The translations under genes and the position numbers were made by a program. A DNA stretch of 64,000 bases from CBDEGK01 sp965237855 (lineage in GTDB: Bacteria > Pseudomonadota > Gammaproteobacteria > Pseudomonadales > Halieaceae): NCBI GenBank assembly GCA_965237855.1, contig CBDEGK010000008.1:496001-560000 (forward strand), written 5' to 3'. The notes beneath the pieces are model-generated. The model was given only the letters and a program-made list of their open reading frames with translations, was not told where the DNA came from and made no database searches. Shown in pieces: positions 16,176-25,726 of this stretch (position 1 is its first letter; each line of letters begins with the position of its first letter).

Positions 16176-17321
16176 CTATAGCGCCAGCCAAAAACCGGCG
16201 CGAGCCTCCTCATTGTGAATGTCGAAGACCTGTAGATAGACGCCATTCCCGGTCACGTTGAGCTCCAGAAACCCCTCCTGGGCTAGAGCCATACGGGTGT
16301 TCTCGTTGTGCCAGACACCGCTGATCTTATTGCTGTTACCTGCGCCGCTCACCAGGGTGTATTGCGGGCCGCCCTTGCCGCTTTGCGCAGGGCGAAAAAC
16401 CTGCAGGCTGTGTTCGTGCCCGGCGGCATAGATCAGTCGCTGAAACTTGCCCATCACCCCCTCCAGGTCTGCAATCATGCGCTGGTAAAGCGGATCGTAG
16501 GTGTCTTCCTCCGCGGCCTCGGGGAACACCAGGAATATGGATTTGATGAACAACCAGTAGGCAAACTCCGCCAGGTAACCGCCGTGTTGTCCCATGGTCT
16601 CAAGTGGGTGGTGTGCGTTGATGACAATCAAGTTGTCTGGATACTGGCGGCGGGTGTCGGTCAGCAACTGTTCCAAATGCGATAAAACCTGCTCGCGCCC
16701 TGGTGATACCGACCGCAGCATCCACTCGCTGTCGATGTACACCAGGCTGACTCCATCCCGGTGGGTCGCGGTCGGTAGCGGAACCTGGTTGATGTGGAGG
16801 GGGTGAAACTCGGTGGCCACTTCCTGTTGTTCTGCATAGGCGGCGATATGAGCGGCCTGGCTGTCGAGTTCGGTTGCGTACCAATCATGATTGCCGGGCA
16901 CAAAGTACATAGAGGCCCCCGACTCAGAGGCCACTTTCAGTTGCGCGTCCAGGTAGGAGATGGATTCCAATTGTTCCTCATTCCAATCGGCCTGGCCGGT
17001 CTCCTTCTGGGGATAGCCTTGCATATAGATATTGTCACCCAGTGCCACTACCGCGGTCTTCGCCGGGGAAATGCTGGCTCGCTCAGACACCTTGGCCATG
17101 CTGGCTTGCCAGGGCATAGTGGTTGAATGCCCGGCATCGCCATAGAGAATAACGCGCTGACGAATCTCTGCCTCGATGGGTGCGTTGGCGCTGGTTTCAC
17201 CCGCCAATGCCAGGTAGGGCTCGGTGTGGGAGGGCCTGATCTGCGGATTGATGGCGACCAGCAGCGCCAGTGTGGCTAAAAGCGCCGCCAAGGTTAGTGC
17301 AGTTTTCTTCAATATACTCAC
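16176..17321 (-). CDS. Exported calcineurin-like metallophosphoesterase
   Basis: An N-terminal hydrophobic segment (residues 5-25) directs this 381-residue protein to the membrane or periplasm. The dinuclear-metal phosphoesterase motifs appear in order: GDAGH, ALGDN, GNHDW, INAHHP and AAGHEHS. These are typical of purple-acid/calcineurin-like enzymes that cleave phosphomonoesters or diesters. The substrate is unknown. The gene is divergent from the GMC dehydrogenase operon, with about 117 bases between them. Confidence 0.88.
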   Translation of the reverse strand: MSILKKTALTLAALLATLALLVAINPQIRPSHTEPYLALAGETSANAPIEAEIRQRVILYGDAGHSTTMPWQASMAKVSERASISPAKTAVVALGDNIYMQGYPQKETGQADWNEEQLESISYLDAQLKVASESGASMYFVPGNHDWYATELDSQAAHIAAYAEQQEVATEFHPLHINQVPLPTATHRDGVSLVYIDSEWMLRSVSPGREQVLSHLEQLLTDTRRQYPDNLIVINAHHPLETMGQHGGYLAEFAYWLFIKSIFLVFPEAAEEDTYDPLYQRMIADLEGVMGKFQRLIYAAGHEHSLQVFRPAQSGKGGPQYTLVSGAGNSNKISGVWHNENTRMALAQEGFLELNVTGNGVYLQVFDIHNEEARAGFWLAL

Positions 17322-17438
17322 GTTGTGCTCCGAATCGACTAATTGGCCCAGTTTAATGGATGATTCAGATAGTTCAGCTATTTTGTGTCCCCTATGAAAT
17401 CGATTACACTGTGACCCGTTTTCCCCGGAGGTGCGCCC

Positions 17439-17732
17439 GTGACAGAGTCTTCCACTACTGGATATCCCGGTATTAAAGCCTGGAGCTGGGCGATTGGCCT
17501 GGGCCTGTACCTCAAGTTTCTACTGGAACCCACCGGCTGGTTATTCTATGAATTACATCACCTGACAGGTATCGATGCGATCCATTGGGGCTACACCGTG
17601 TTTCGGGGTGGTGGTCACTTTTTCAACAACTGGGAATACCAAAGTCTAGCCTGTGTGACGGTAAGCCTGGTGATATTGCTAGTGGCCTGGTTGCGTGCAG
17701 GTGCAGGTCCCGAACAGAGGGTAGCTTCATGA
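17439..17732 (+). CDS. Small two-helix membrane protein heading the GMC operon
   Basis: This 97-residue protein has two hydrophobic segments (about 14-34 and 69-86) and aromatic-rich, His-containing loops (YELHHLTG, GGGHFFNNWEY). The start is GTG with a strong GGAGGTG upstream. It overlaps the dehydrogenase small subunit by 4 bases (ATGA-type), so it belongs to this operon. I know no family. By position it could be a membrane anchor or electron-transfer partner for the exported dehydrogenase; this is a guess. Confidence 0.7.
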   Translation: MTESSTTGYPGIKAWSWAIGLGLYLKFLLEPTGWLFYELHHLTGIDAIHWGYTVFRGGGHFFNNWEYQSLACVTVSLVILLVAWLRAGAGPEQRVAS

Positions 17733-18352
17733 ACAGACGAGAATTTCTGCAATGTGCGGGCGTTATGCTCAGTGGCATTTCGACCAGCAATCTCGGTTTT
17801 GCACTGAGCGAGGAACAAAAGGTTTATTTGGCTACCGCGGCGAATTACACCGCCAGCGACGTCGATTATTTTAGTGAAGCCCAGCGGCAGGTTGTTGCAG
17901 CGATTGCCGAAGTGATTATCCCGCGCACCGAAACCCCCGGCGCCATTGACGCGGGGGTGCCGCGCTATATCGAGTTGATGGTCAGCGACTGGCTTAACGA
18001 TGAGGAGCGCAAGGTGTTCACAAGCGGCCTGGCCGATCTTATGTCGGTGACCGAAACGGTGCACGGGTCCCCATTCGATCAATTGAAAACAGAAACGCAA
18101 CTGCAGTTATTGGAAGCGCTGGAGGACAGTGCCTCGGATTCTTCCTGGTATGACCTGGGGAACACGCTTCGCGATTTTGATAGCGATGCGCCGTTTATCT
18201 GTCAGATTAAGGAGCTCACTATTTGGGGGTTCTTCACTTCAGAGGTGGGCGCCACTCAAGTTCTGCGCTATGACCCCATGCCCATGAATTTCGACGGTGA
18301 TGTGCCACTTGGTAAGGATGACAGCTCCTGGGCCAGTGGCGGATTTTTCTAA
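17729..18352 (+). CDS. Gluconate 2-dehydrogenase subunit 3-like small subunit (Tat-exported)
   Basis: This is the small subunit of a membrane-associated GMC dehydrogenase. A twin-arginine signal begins MNRREFLQC and is followed by a hydrophobic core, so the folded complex is sent to the periplasm by Tat. The body (about residues 40-200) matches the gluconate 2-dehydrogenase subunit 3 family (VDYFSEAQRQVVAAIAEVIIPRTETPGA). The ATG at 17729 is chosen for the Tat signal and the overlap with the preceding gene. The large subunit follows after 14 bases and lacks its own signal, so it would be carried across with this subunit. Confidence 0.88.
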   Translation: MNRREFLQCAGVMLSGISTSNLGFALSEEQKVYLATAANYTASDVDYFSEAQRQVVAAIAEVIIPRTETPGAIDAGVPRYIELMVSDWLNDEERKVFTSGLADLMSVTETVHGSPFDQLKTETQLQLLEALEDSASDSSWYDLGNTLRDFDSDAPFICQIKELTIWGFFTSEVGATQVLRYDPMPMNFDGDVPLGKDDSSWASGGFF

Positions 18353-18366
18353 TTCGGAGCGAAGCA

Positions 18367-20079
18367 ATGATGATCACAAGTTCAAATCAGTTCGATGCCA
18401 TCGTGGTCGGCTCCGGTATCAGCGGCGGCTGGGCTGCGAAGGAGCTAACGGAAAAAGGCCTCAAGGTATTGGTGCTGGAGCGAGGCCGCGATATTGTCCC
18501 GGGTAAGGACTACCTCGGTGAGCATGCCCCGAGTTGGAAGGTGCCTTATCAAGGCAAAAAACCCCGCGAGCTGTATAAAGATGAATACCCGATTCAAAGC
18601 ACCAGCTATGCGTTTAGCGAGAAAAATCGACAGTTTTGGAACAATGATAAGGACAACCCTTATCAGACCAATCCAGACAAGCCCTTTGAGTGGGTGCGCG
18701 CTGATGTTGTTGGCGGTCGCTCCCTATTGTGGGCGCGCCAGACCTATCGCTGGAGCGAAATGGACTTTCAGGCTAATGCGACCGACGGTAAGGGTCTTCC
18801 CTGGCCTATCGGCTACAAGGATATTGCGCCCTGGTATAGCCATGTGGAGAAATTTGCAGGCATCTCGGGCCAGGCGGAGGGCTTACCGCAGCTGCCGGAC
18901 AGTGAGTTTTTGCCGCCGATGGAAATGCACGCCATAGAAAAAACGGTGAAAGCACGCCTGGCAAAAAAGGCGCCCGATATTACCTATACCATGGGTCGGT
19001 GCGCCGTTTTGACCGAGGATCATCTTGGGAGGGCGGCTTGTCATTACTGTGGCCCTTGCCACAATGGGTGCTCAACCGGTAGTTACTTCAGCTCCCACAG
19101 CTCAACATTGCCCGCGGCTCGAGCCACCGGCAATATGACCCTGGTGGCGAACGCGGTGGTAGAGCGTCTGGAATATGATGACAGCACCGGCAAAATAGCG
19201 GCCGTGCATGTGGTGGACAGTCAAACCCGTGAACGTTCACGTTATTCGGCGAAAATATTTTTCCTCTGCGCATCTACTGTCGGTAGCACGCAAATATTAT
19301 TAAATTCCACCAGTGAGACGTTCCCCAACGGTTTGGCCAATCACAGTGGCAGCTTGGGCCATTACATGATGGATCACTATCAAGCCCTGGGTGGTGTTGG
19401 CATATTTTTCGATGATCTGAATACTTATTATCGCGGCAATCGTCCCAATGCCGCTTACATTCCCCGCTTTAGAAATGTGGGTGGCCAGGATGACGACGCA
19501 GATTTTGTCCGTGGTTATGGTTTCCAGACACCGGCTATTCGAACCGATTGGGGCACAACTTTTAACAGCAAAGGCTTTGGAGCCGACCTCAAGAATAGTC
19601 TACGCAAACCGGGCTATTGGATGTTGGCGCTCGGTGGTTTTGCCGAGTGTCTACCCTACAAAAACAATCATATGCGCCTGGATCACAACAACCTGGATCG
19701 CTTTGGTATTCCTCAGGTTTACGCGGAATTTGAGTGGGGAAAAAACGAATTGGCCATCGCCGAGGATATAGGCAAGCAGGGTGAACGTATTTTGAAGGCC
19801 GCTGGCGCCATAATTGCCATTGGCGCCCCCGCAGAGTTCGATAAAAAACCTGCCGGCGGTGGCGCCATTCATGAAATGGGTACGGCACGTATGGGCGACG
19901 ACCCCGCGCAATCGGTGTTGAACAAACATAACCAGGCACACGGAGTCGCCAACCTGTTTGTTACCGACGGTTCCTGCATGACTTCGTCCTCCTGTGTAAA
20001 TCCCTCCCTGACCTATATGGCATTAACGGCCCGCGCGGCGGACTACGCCGTGAAACAACTGGCTTCTGGAAATATCTGA
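18367..20079 (+). CDS. GMC oxidoreductase, large FAD subunit
   Basis: This is an FAD-dependent dehydrogenase for sugars or alcohols (570 aa). The Rossmann motif VVGSGISGG is at residues 13-21. The C-terminal GMC region includes GGAIHEMGTARMG and SSSCVNPSLTYMALTARAA, with the conserved Asn of the active site. A cysteine cluster, CHYCGPCHNGC, near residues 225-235 is notable. The protein has no signal peptide and probably uses the Tat signal of the preceding subunit. Its stop overlaps the ThuA start by one base. The likely substrate is a sugar or polyol, given the ThuA neighbour. Confidence 0.9.
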   Translation: MMITSSNQFDAIVVGSGISGGWAAKELTEKGLKVLVLERGRDIVPGKDYLGEHAPSWKVPYQGKKPRELYKDEYPIQSTSYAFSEKNRQFWNNDKDNPYQTNPDKPFEWVRADVVGGRSLLWARQTYRWSEMDFQANATDGKGLPWPIGYKDIAPWYSHVEKFAGISGQAEGLPQLPDSEFLPPMEMHAIEKTVKARLAKKAPDITYTMGRCAVLTEDHLGRAACHYCGPCHNGCSTGSYFSSHSSTLPAARATGNMTLVANAVVERLEYDDSTGKIAAVHVVDSQTRERSRYSAKIFFLCASTVGSTQILLNSTSETFPNGLANHSGSLGHYMMDHYQALGGVGIFFDDLNTYYRGNRPNAAYIPRFRNVGGQDDDADFVRGYGFQTPAIRTDWGTTFNSKGFGADLKNSLRKPGYWMLALGGFAECLPYKNNHMRLDHNNLDRFGIPQVYAEFEWGKNELAIAEDIGKQGERILKAAGAIIAIGAPAEFDKKPAGGGAIHEMGTARMGDDPAQSVLNKHNQAHGVANLFVTDGSCMTSSSCVNPSLTYMALTARAADYAVKQLASGNI

Positions 20080-20939
20080 TGAATAGATGGGTTAAATTGG
20101 CCCTGGGTATATTGCTGGGCATCGTCGTTCTGTTTGCCGGTGTCAGTTTCTACACGATGAAGAGCATGGGCATTATTCCCAACAGCGATTTTGATACCGT
20201 GGCGCCGGTGTTGCCGAAGTTTGAGCGGCCGGCGGTGCTGGTATTCAGCAAAACCAACGGGTTCGTGCATACGGATGCTCTCTCTGCCGCCGACAAGATG
20301 TTTTCCGAGCTGGCAGAACAGCAGGGCTGGGATGTCCACCTGACCAAGAACGGCGCAGTGCACAGACCCAAATTACTGAATCAGTTTGACCTGGTGGTTT
20401 GGAATAACGTCTCCGGCAGTGTGCTAAACGAAAAACAGCAGTTAGCGCTAAAAAACTGGATCGCCCGGGGCGGTGGTTGGGTGGGCGTGCACGGTAGTGG
20501 TGGGGATGTTAAGTACCACTGGCCCTGGTACGTGGAAACACTGCTTGGTACGCAATTTGTGGGGCACACCAGCCAGCCCCAGATTCAGGATGCCGATGTC
20601 CTGACTGCTGACGGCGGCGGGGAGCTGGTATCGCATTTGCCGGCGCGCTGGCGGATAGCGCAGGAGGAATGGTACGCCTTTGAGACAAACCCGCGGGACA
20701 AGGGCTACGATATTGTGCTCACCATTGATGAGAGCTCCTATAACACCGATGGGGACAACTGGTTGTGGCACAATCGTACGGTGGGCGAGCACCCGCTGGC
20801 CTGGCGCCACCAGCTTGAGGCGGGCAGGGTGTTCTACTCCGCCATTGGCCATCAGGCCGTGACCTATGACATTCCCGAGTACCGGGAACTGTGGGCAAAA
20901 GCCCTGCGCTGGGCCATTCAAGAAGAATCATCTCAATGA
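20079..20939 (+). CDS. ThuA-like domain protein with N-terminal anchor
   Basis: The protein has 286 residues. One N-terminal hydrophobic helix (about 5-26) anchors or exports it. The rest is a ThuA-like (class I glutamine-amidotransferase-like) domain: LVFSKTNGFVHTDAL, LVVWNNVSG, GGGWVGVHGSGGD and GRVFYSAIGHQAVTYD. ThuA proteins occur in sugar-utilisation operons and have no firmly known reaction. Here it is coupled to the GMC dehydrogenase (1-base overlap) and to the next reductase (4-base overlap), supporting a periplasmic role on the same sugar-like substrate. Confidence 0.87.
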   Translation: MNRWVKLALGILLGIVVLFAGVSFYTMKSMGIIPNSDFDTVAPVLPKFERPAVLVFSKTNGFVHTDALSAADKMFSELAEQQGWDVHLTKNGAVHRPKLLNQFDLVVWNNVSGSVLNEKQQLALKNWIARGGGWVGVHGSGGDVKYHWPWYVETLLGTQFVGHTSQPQIQDADVLTADGGGELVSHLPARWRIAQEEWYAFETNPRDKGYDIVLTIDESSYNTDGDNWLWHNRTVGEHPLAWRHQLEAGRVFYSAIGHQAVTYDIPEYRELWAKALRWAIQEESSQ

Positions 20940-21991
20940 GTCTGAAAGTCATTCAGTGGGCAACCGGCGGTGTCGGTCGCGCCGCCATCCAATATGTGAT
21001 CGCGCACCCGCAGCTTGAACTGGTGGGTTGCTGGGTTCACAGCCCTGATAAGAACGGTGTGGATGCCGGCGAGCTGGCCGGGGGTGAGCCGATCGGCGTG
21101 CTCGCTACCACCGACGCAGACGCCCTGGTAGCGCTGCAGGCTGATTGTGTAATGTACAGCCCGGTTATGCCCGATGAATCTATTGTCTGCCGCTTGCTGG
21201 AAAGTGGCAAAAACGTGGTTACACCCTTGGGTTGGATTTTCCCAGGCGACCGCGATGTCAGCCGAATCGAGTCTGCCTGCGCGGCGGGCAATACAACACT
21301 GCACGGTAGTGGTATTCATCCCGGTGGTATTCCCGAGCGTTTCCCGTTGATGGTGTCGGCGCTGTCCGCGTCGATTACCCATGTTCGAGCGGAGGAGTTC
21401 AGCGATATTCGAACCTATGCAGCTACCGGGGTGGTCGGTGACATCATGATGTTTGGTAAAACGCCGGAGGAATCCCAGCGCAGCCCCATGGCGGCATTAT
21501 TGACCGACGGCTTTATGCAGTCGGCCCGCATGGTGGCCAGCGAGCTGGGTTTCCGGTTGGACCCGCAACCAATCACGCGGCATGAAACAGCCGTGGCGAT
21601 CGCACCGATAGATTCTCCTATTGGCGACATTGAACCGGGTAAGGTTGCGGCACAGCGTTTTACCTGGGAGTGCACGGTGGATGGTCAGGTGGTTATTACC
21701 GTGCGGGTTAACTGGTTGATGGGGCAGGAAAATCTGGATCCGCCCTGGCAGTTTGGTCCCGAAGGTGAGCGCTTTGAGGTAGAAGTGACGGGAGACCCGT
21801 CATCGAAGGTGAGCTTTCACGGCTGGCATCCCGACACCATCGAACAGGGATTGGAGCGTAACCCCGGGATAGTGGCCACCGCCAATCACTGCGTCAGTGC
21901 GATTCCCTATGTCTGTGATGCAGATGCCGGTATTAAAACCTACCTTGACCTGCCGCTGATTGCCGGGCGGGCGGCGCCGCACCTGTCTTAG
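20936..21991 (+). CDS. NAD(P)-dependent reductase, dihydrodipicolinate-reductase-like
   Basis: This is a Rossmann-fold oxidoreductase of 351 residues. The N-terminal motif WATGGVGRAAIQYV (8-21) is the nucleotide-binding loop, and the C-terminal half resembles the catalytic domain of dihydrodipicolinate reductase / 2,4-diaminopentanoate dehydrogenase relatives. Such proteins are common beside lipid and steroid oxidation genes in actinobacteria and marine proteobacteria, usually with unknown substrates. The ATG at 20936 sits in the ATGA overlap with the ThuA stop. It ends one base from the convergent ferredoxin. Confidence 0.82.
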   Translation: MSLKVIQWATGGVGRAAIQYVIAHPQLELVGCWVHSPDKNGVDAGELAGGEPIGVLATTDADALVALQADCVMYSPVMPDESIVCRLLESGKNVVTPLGWIFPGDRDVSRIESACAAGNTTLHGSGIHPGGIPERFPLMVSALSASITHVRAEEFSDIRTYAATGVVGDIMMFGKTPEESQRSPMAALLTDGFMQSARMVASELGFRLDPQPITRHETAVAIAPIDSPIGDIEPGKVAAQRFTWECTVDGQVVITVRVNWLMGQENLDPPWQFGPEGERFEVEVTGDPSSKVSFHGWHPDTIEQGLERNPGIVATANHCVSAIPYVCDADAGIKTYLDLPLIAGRAAPHLS

Positions 21992-21992
21992 C

Positions 21993-22208
21993 TTATTCTA
22001 TTTCCACCAGGGTAATGGTGCCGTTGGGACAGTACCTGGCGGCTGCTTCCACTTTTTCGTTTAGTTCAGGGTCTGGGTTTGCTGTCTTTACCCTGACTTT
22101 TGGATAGCCCTCCGTTTCCACGACTTCGAATATTTCCGGGCATTCATCCATACACACGCCGTGGCCCTGGCACAGCAGCATGTCCAGCTTGATGCGGTAT
22201 TGCGTCAC
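21993..22208 (-). CDS. [3Fe-4S] ferredoxin, P450 redox partner
   Basis: This 71-residue ferredoxin has cluster residues Cys13, Cys19, Cys23 and Cys60 in the pattern CQGHGVCMDEC ... CPNG. His16 occupies the place where a [4Fe-4S] ferredoxin would have a cysteine, which points to a [3Fe-4S] cluster. It overlaps the CYP51-like P450 stop by four bases (ATGA), so it is very likely the electron donor for that P450 and maybe for the two other P450s. No ferredoxin reductase gene is in the window. Confidence 0.92.
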   Translation of the reverse strand: MTQYRIKLDMLLCQGHGVCMDECPEIFEVVETEGYPKVRVKTANPDPELNEKVEAAARYCPNGTITLVEIE

Positions 22209-23548
22209 CGTTGACGTCGCCGATAGTTGAGAATGCAGGGATCGGCGGGGCGTAAAATAAGGTTGGGCATAATCTCAGTATAGGTGTCTGGCGGCCCGGC
22301 CAGTTCAAATTCGAATTCCCGCAGCAGCGCGCAAAAAATAACCTTTACCTGGAGGATGGCAAAGGCGTTGCCCACACATTTCCTCTGGCCACCACCAAAG
22401 GGTATCAGGGCGAACAGGTTGTCGGGTTTTTCTCGGTGCGAATTGAAGCTTTCCGCATCGGGAAAATGTTCTTCCAGACGATGCGCGGCGTAGGGGGATA
22501 TCATCACGTTTTTACCCTTGGTAATTACGTGGCCGTCGTACTCAAAGTCTTCCATGACTTTGCGTGTCAGCGTGTTGAGCGGCGGGTGCAGGCGCAGGGT
22601 TTCGTTGATGAAGCCGTCGATCACACGCATACGACGCAGTAACTTCATGACATATTCTTCACCGGTTTCGTCCAGCAGGCTATCAATTTCCTCAATGACC
22701 TCGTGCGCGTAGCCCGGGTTCCTGGCCAGCTCAACCAATACCCAGGCGGCGGTATTGGCACTGGTGTGGTGGCCGGCGAACATAAACCAGACCACCATGC
22801 CGGCAATCTCATGATTGCTTAGGTTGGTACCATCCTGGTAAGTGGTGTCCATGTAAATTTGCAACAGGTCGTCGTGCACCTCGCCCGCTGCGCGGCGAGC
22901 GTCAACGCGTTCGGAAATGAGTTCTTCCAGCCGAGCCCGGGCATTGTCACGCGCCTCGTAGAGGGCTTTTTGCTGGTGCGGATCTGCGAAGCCGTCCGCG
23001 TCGGTGGAGGCACCCAGGGTGTGGTAGAGCTCAGAGAATTCTTCAGTCAGTGAATAGCGAAACTCCGGGCCCATCAGGCAGTGGGTAGAGGTTTTAATGG
23101 TCAGGTCGGAAAAGGCCTGGTAGAAATCCATGGACCCCTCGTCGTCCCAGTCCGCCAGCCAGTCCTGTACTTCCCTGGCGATAATGGGGGCGTAGAAGTT
23201 CATGCGACTGCTGGCCAGTCCGCGGGAGTGCATACGCAATTGCTGGCGTTCTATATCCAGCGGTGCGCCGTACTGAACACCTTCGCCGAAGATGGGCACC
23301 ATGAACTGGTAGGCCTCGGGGGCACTGAGTTTTTTGTCGTCCTCCCGAAACACCGCTTCGTGAGCCTCCGGGCTGACCATTAGCACTGTAGGCGTGCCGG
23401 CCATGTCAAACTCGGATAGTTCACCACATTCCTTGTAGGCTCTTTGCAGAAAGAAGGCGGGGTGTTTGGAGAATTCGGGGAAATGGCCGCCTTCTTCGCT
23501 GGAGAGGGCACCGCTGACCTGGGGGATACTGTTCGCTGGTTTGTTCAT
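22205..23548 (-). CDS. Cytochrome P450, CYP51 (sterol 14alpha-demethylase)-like
   Basis: This 447-residue P450 has the haem motif FGGGQRKCVG with Cys391, an ETLR ExxR motif, and an I-helix MFAGHHTSANTAAW that matches the CYP51 hallmark (AGHHTS). The C-terminal stretch KVIFCALLREFEFELAGPP also resembles bacterial CYP51. CYP51 removes the 14alpha-methyl group from sterols; a related sterol or terpenoid substrate is possible. The coupled [3Fe-4S] ferredoxin downstream repeats the CYP51-ferredoxin pair seen in mycobacteria. The start at 23548 is chosen for protein alignment; 21 extra upstream codons are open. Confidence 0.88.
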   Translation of the reverse strand: MNKPANSIPQVSGALSSEEGGHFPEFSKHPAFFLQRAYKECGELSEFDMAGTPTVLMVSPEAHEAVFREDDKKLSAPEAYQFMVPIFGEGVQYGAPLDIERQQLRMHSRGLASSRMNFYAPIIAREVQDWLADWDDEGSMDFYQAFSDLTIKTSTHCLMGPEFRYSLTEEFSELYHTLGASTDADGFADPHQQKALYEARDNARARLEELISERVDARRAAGEVHDDLLQIYMDTTYQDGTNLSNHEIAGMVVWFMFAGHHTSANTAAWVLVELARNPGYAHEVIEEIDSLLDETGEEYVMKLLRRMRVIDGFINETLRLHPPLNTLTRKVMEDFEYDGHVITKGKNVMISPYAAHRLEEHFPDAESFNSHREKPDNLFALIPFGGGQRKCVGNAFAILQVKVIFCALLREFEFELAGPPDTYTEIMPNLILRPADPCILNYRRRQR

Positions 23549-23633
23549 AGCGTTAAAAACATTGTTAGTGAAATGTTTTTTCAGGATAGCGCAGGCGCAA
23601 AGCCCTGGCAATTCAAGTATCTAAACCCGCAGC

Positions 23634-25685
23634 TTAAATAGCGCAGGCCACACGCATTGCCTCTTCAATCGCCTTGCGGATCAGCCCAAGCCCGGTGCAG
23701 TCACCCACCGTAAACACCTGCTCCGCGCTGTCGGCGAGTGATTCGAACAGGCGGGTATCCGCCACAGCTTCACCGGCAAGTACCACGCTATCTGCTGCCA
23801 ATTCACCGCAATGGCCCTGACAATTATAGGCCAACTCATTTTTACGGATGGCGGTAACTCGCGTAGACGAAAGGATTTCGACCTTTAATTGATCGAGACG
23901 TACAAAATGTTCCTGCCGGCGTTTTGGGCCTACTTCGGTAGCGAGGTGCCTCGATTCACTCAAAATGCTCACCTGTCGCCCACGCTCAGCCAGAAACTCC
24001 GCCAGTTCGATGGCTGCCAGGTCTGAGCCCACAACAGTGACGTTGTGACCCAGCGGCATATAGAGCCGTGTGGCGCGGCGCAGCCAGTGAGGTTTCAGGT
24101 AGGGCTGTAGAGCGGGAAACAGGTATTGACCGGCCAGGCGTTGCAGAGTCGGCAGTGATTGGCTCTCCGCTGCGCTCAAGTGTCCGGCAATAAGGTTTCT
24201 CAGCAGTGAACCGGAATACACATGGCTTAGTTCACGGCCAGCTATGTCGGGTAGCTCAACCCCTGCGCCGGTGGCGACGATGACGGCATCGGCCCGCAGC
24301 GAATTCACCAACTGCAGGTCTGCAGTTTGATTGAGCCTGACATCAATATCCAAGGCCTTCATCTGTGCCAACAGGTAGTTGAGCAAGCGCTCATTGTCGC
24401 TGTGTACCGTTGAGGCAAAAAACAGGGATCCACCGAGGCGTTTGCTTTGCTCAAGCAATATAACCTCATGGCCGCGCAGTGCGCAGACCCGGGCCGCTTC
24501 CATACCGCCGGTGCCGCCACCGACAATCACGACCCGCTTTTTTGTGATCGCCGGGGCGATGATCAGCTCAGTTTCTCGGCCACTCTGGGCATTCACTGCG
24601 CAATTCATATTGGCGCCAAAGGGGTCTAGCAGCATGGAATCAATGCAGTTCTCACAGGATAGGCAGAGACGGATATCCTGGATTCTGCCGATGCGGGCCT
24701 TGTTGGGTAATTCCGGGTCGGCCAATAGCGGGCGCGCCATCATCACGATGTCGGCCTGGTCACCGGCAATGATTTGTTCCGCCAATTCCGGATGATGGAT
24801 GCGACCCACCACCATCACCGGTATATCGACGACTTTCTTGATGGCAGAGGCCACACCGACATTGTAGCCGTCGGGGTAGTGGGAACCGCAGACGATTTGC
24901 GCCACCAGCTTGTCGTGGGAAACGCCTCCACTGACCTGGATGCAATCCACACCGGCGTTTTCCAGTTGCGGTGCCAGTAACTGGGTATCGTTGAGGTGAC
25001 GGCCATCGTAGGCGGCCTCGTGACCGGAAATGCGCAGGGTTATGGGGAAGTCAGGGCCGGTAGCTGCTTTGATGCGGGCGATGCAATCCAATAGCAATTT
25101 AGACCGGCCCTCGGCGGTAGAGCCATTGTAGTCATCCTCGCGGCGGTTCCTCTGGGTGGACAGAAAAGACCCCAACAACATATAGGCGTGCGCGGCGTGT
25201 AACTCCAGGCCGTCGTAACCCGCCTGTTGCGCCCGGACAGCGGCGGCGGCATACAGATCGAGAATTTGATCCAGTTCTTCCAGTTCAGGTATGCGACAGG
25301 GCCAACCGGTACCAGCGGCAATATTGACCGAGGGCCCGATGGGGTCCGTCATAGACTCCGGGCCGGGGTGGGAGATCTGCGGTTGTATTTTCGCACCCAG
25401 GGCATGGACCCGATCGGTGAGTTGTCGATGGCCTTCGATGAAACGATCGTCTCCCAGGCTCAGAGCCTGTGGTTGGTAGCGTTGCTCGACATCGACAGAA
25501 CACATTTCCACGGTGATGAGCCCGACCCCACCGGCGGCCCGGGTTTCGTGAAATTTAATCAGGCGCTCGCTGACTTCGAAATTCTCGGTGCCGTAATTGG
25601 TGGTCATCGCCGACATCGCCAACCGGTTTTTCAGCTGCATGGGTCCGATATTCATTGGGGAAAACAGCTTGGGCAAGGAACTCAT
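23634..25685 (-). CDS. NADH:flavin oxidoreductase / 2,4-dienoyl-CoA reductase-like (OYE + FeS + FAD)
   Basis: This 683-residue multi-domain enzyme has an Old-Yellow-Enzyme FMN barrel (about 5-340), a [4Fe-4S] cysteine set (CLSCENC plus a later Cys in MNCAVN) near 345-370, and an FAD/NAD domain starting VVIVGGGTGGMEAAR near 385. The architecture is that of FadH-type 2,4-dienoyl-CoA reductase and related ene-reductases. It probably reduces an activated C=C bond in a lipid or steroid intermediate. It is first of a three-gene minus-strand operon with the CYP51-like P450 and ferredoxin (85-base gap). Confidence 0.88.
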   Translation of the reverse strand: MSSLPKLFSPMNIGPMQLKNRLAMSAMTTNYGTENFEVSERLIKFHETRAAGGVGLITVEMCSVDVEQRYQPQALSLGDDRFIEGHRQLTDRVHALGAKIQPQISHPGPESMTDPIGPSVNIAAGTGWPCRIPELEELDQILDLYAAAAVRAQQAGYDGLELHAAHAYMLLGSFLSTQRNRREDDYNGSTAEGRSKLLLDCIARIKAATGPDFPITLRISGHEAAYDGRHLNDTQLLAPQLENAGVDCIQVSGGVSHDKLVAQIVCGSHYPDGYNVGVASAIKKVVDIPVMVVGRIHHPELAEQIIAGDQADIVMMARPLLADPELPNKARIGRIQDIRLCLSCENCIDSMLLDPFGANMNCAVNAQSGRETELIIAPAITKKRVVIVGGGTGGMEAARVCALRGHEVILLEQSKRLGGSLFFASTVHSDNERLLNYLLAQMKALDIDVRLNQTADLQLVNSLRADAVIVATGAGVELPDIAGRELSHVYSGSLLRNLIAGHLSAAESQSLPTLQRLAGQYLFPALQPYLKPHWLRRATRLYMPLGHNVTVVGSDLAAIELAEFLAERGRQVSILSESRHLATEVGPKRRQEHFVRLDQLKVEILSSTRVTAIRKNELAYNCQGHCGELAADSVVLAGEAVADTRLFESLADSAEQVFTVGDCTGLGLIRKAIEEAMRVACAI

Positions 25686-25726
25686 CAGAAAACCATTTAG
25701 TTACAATGTTTTTATGGTAGTGTGGA

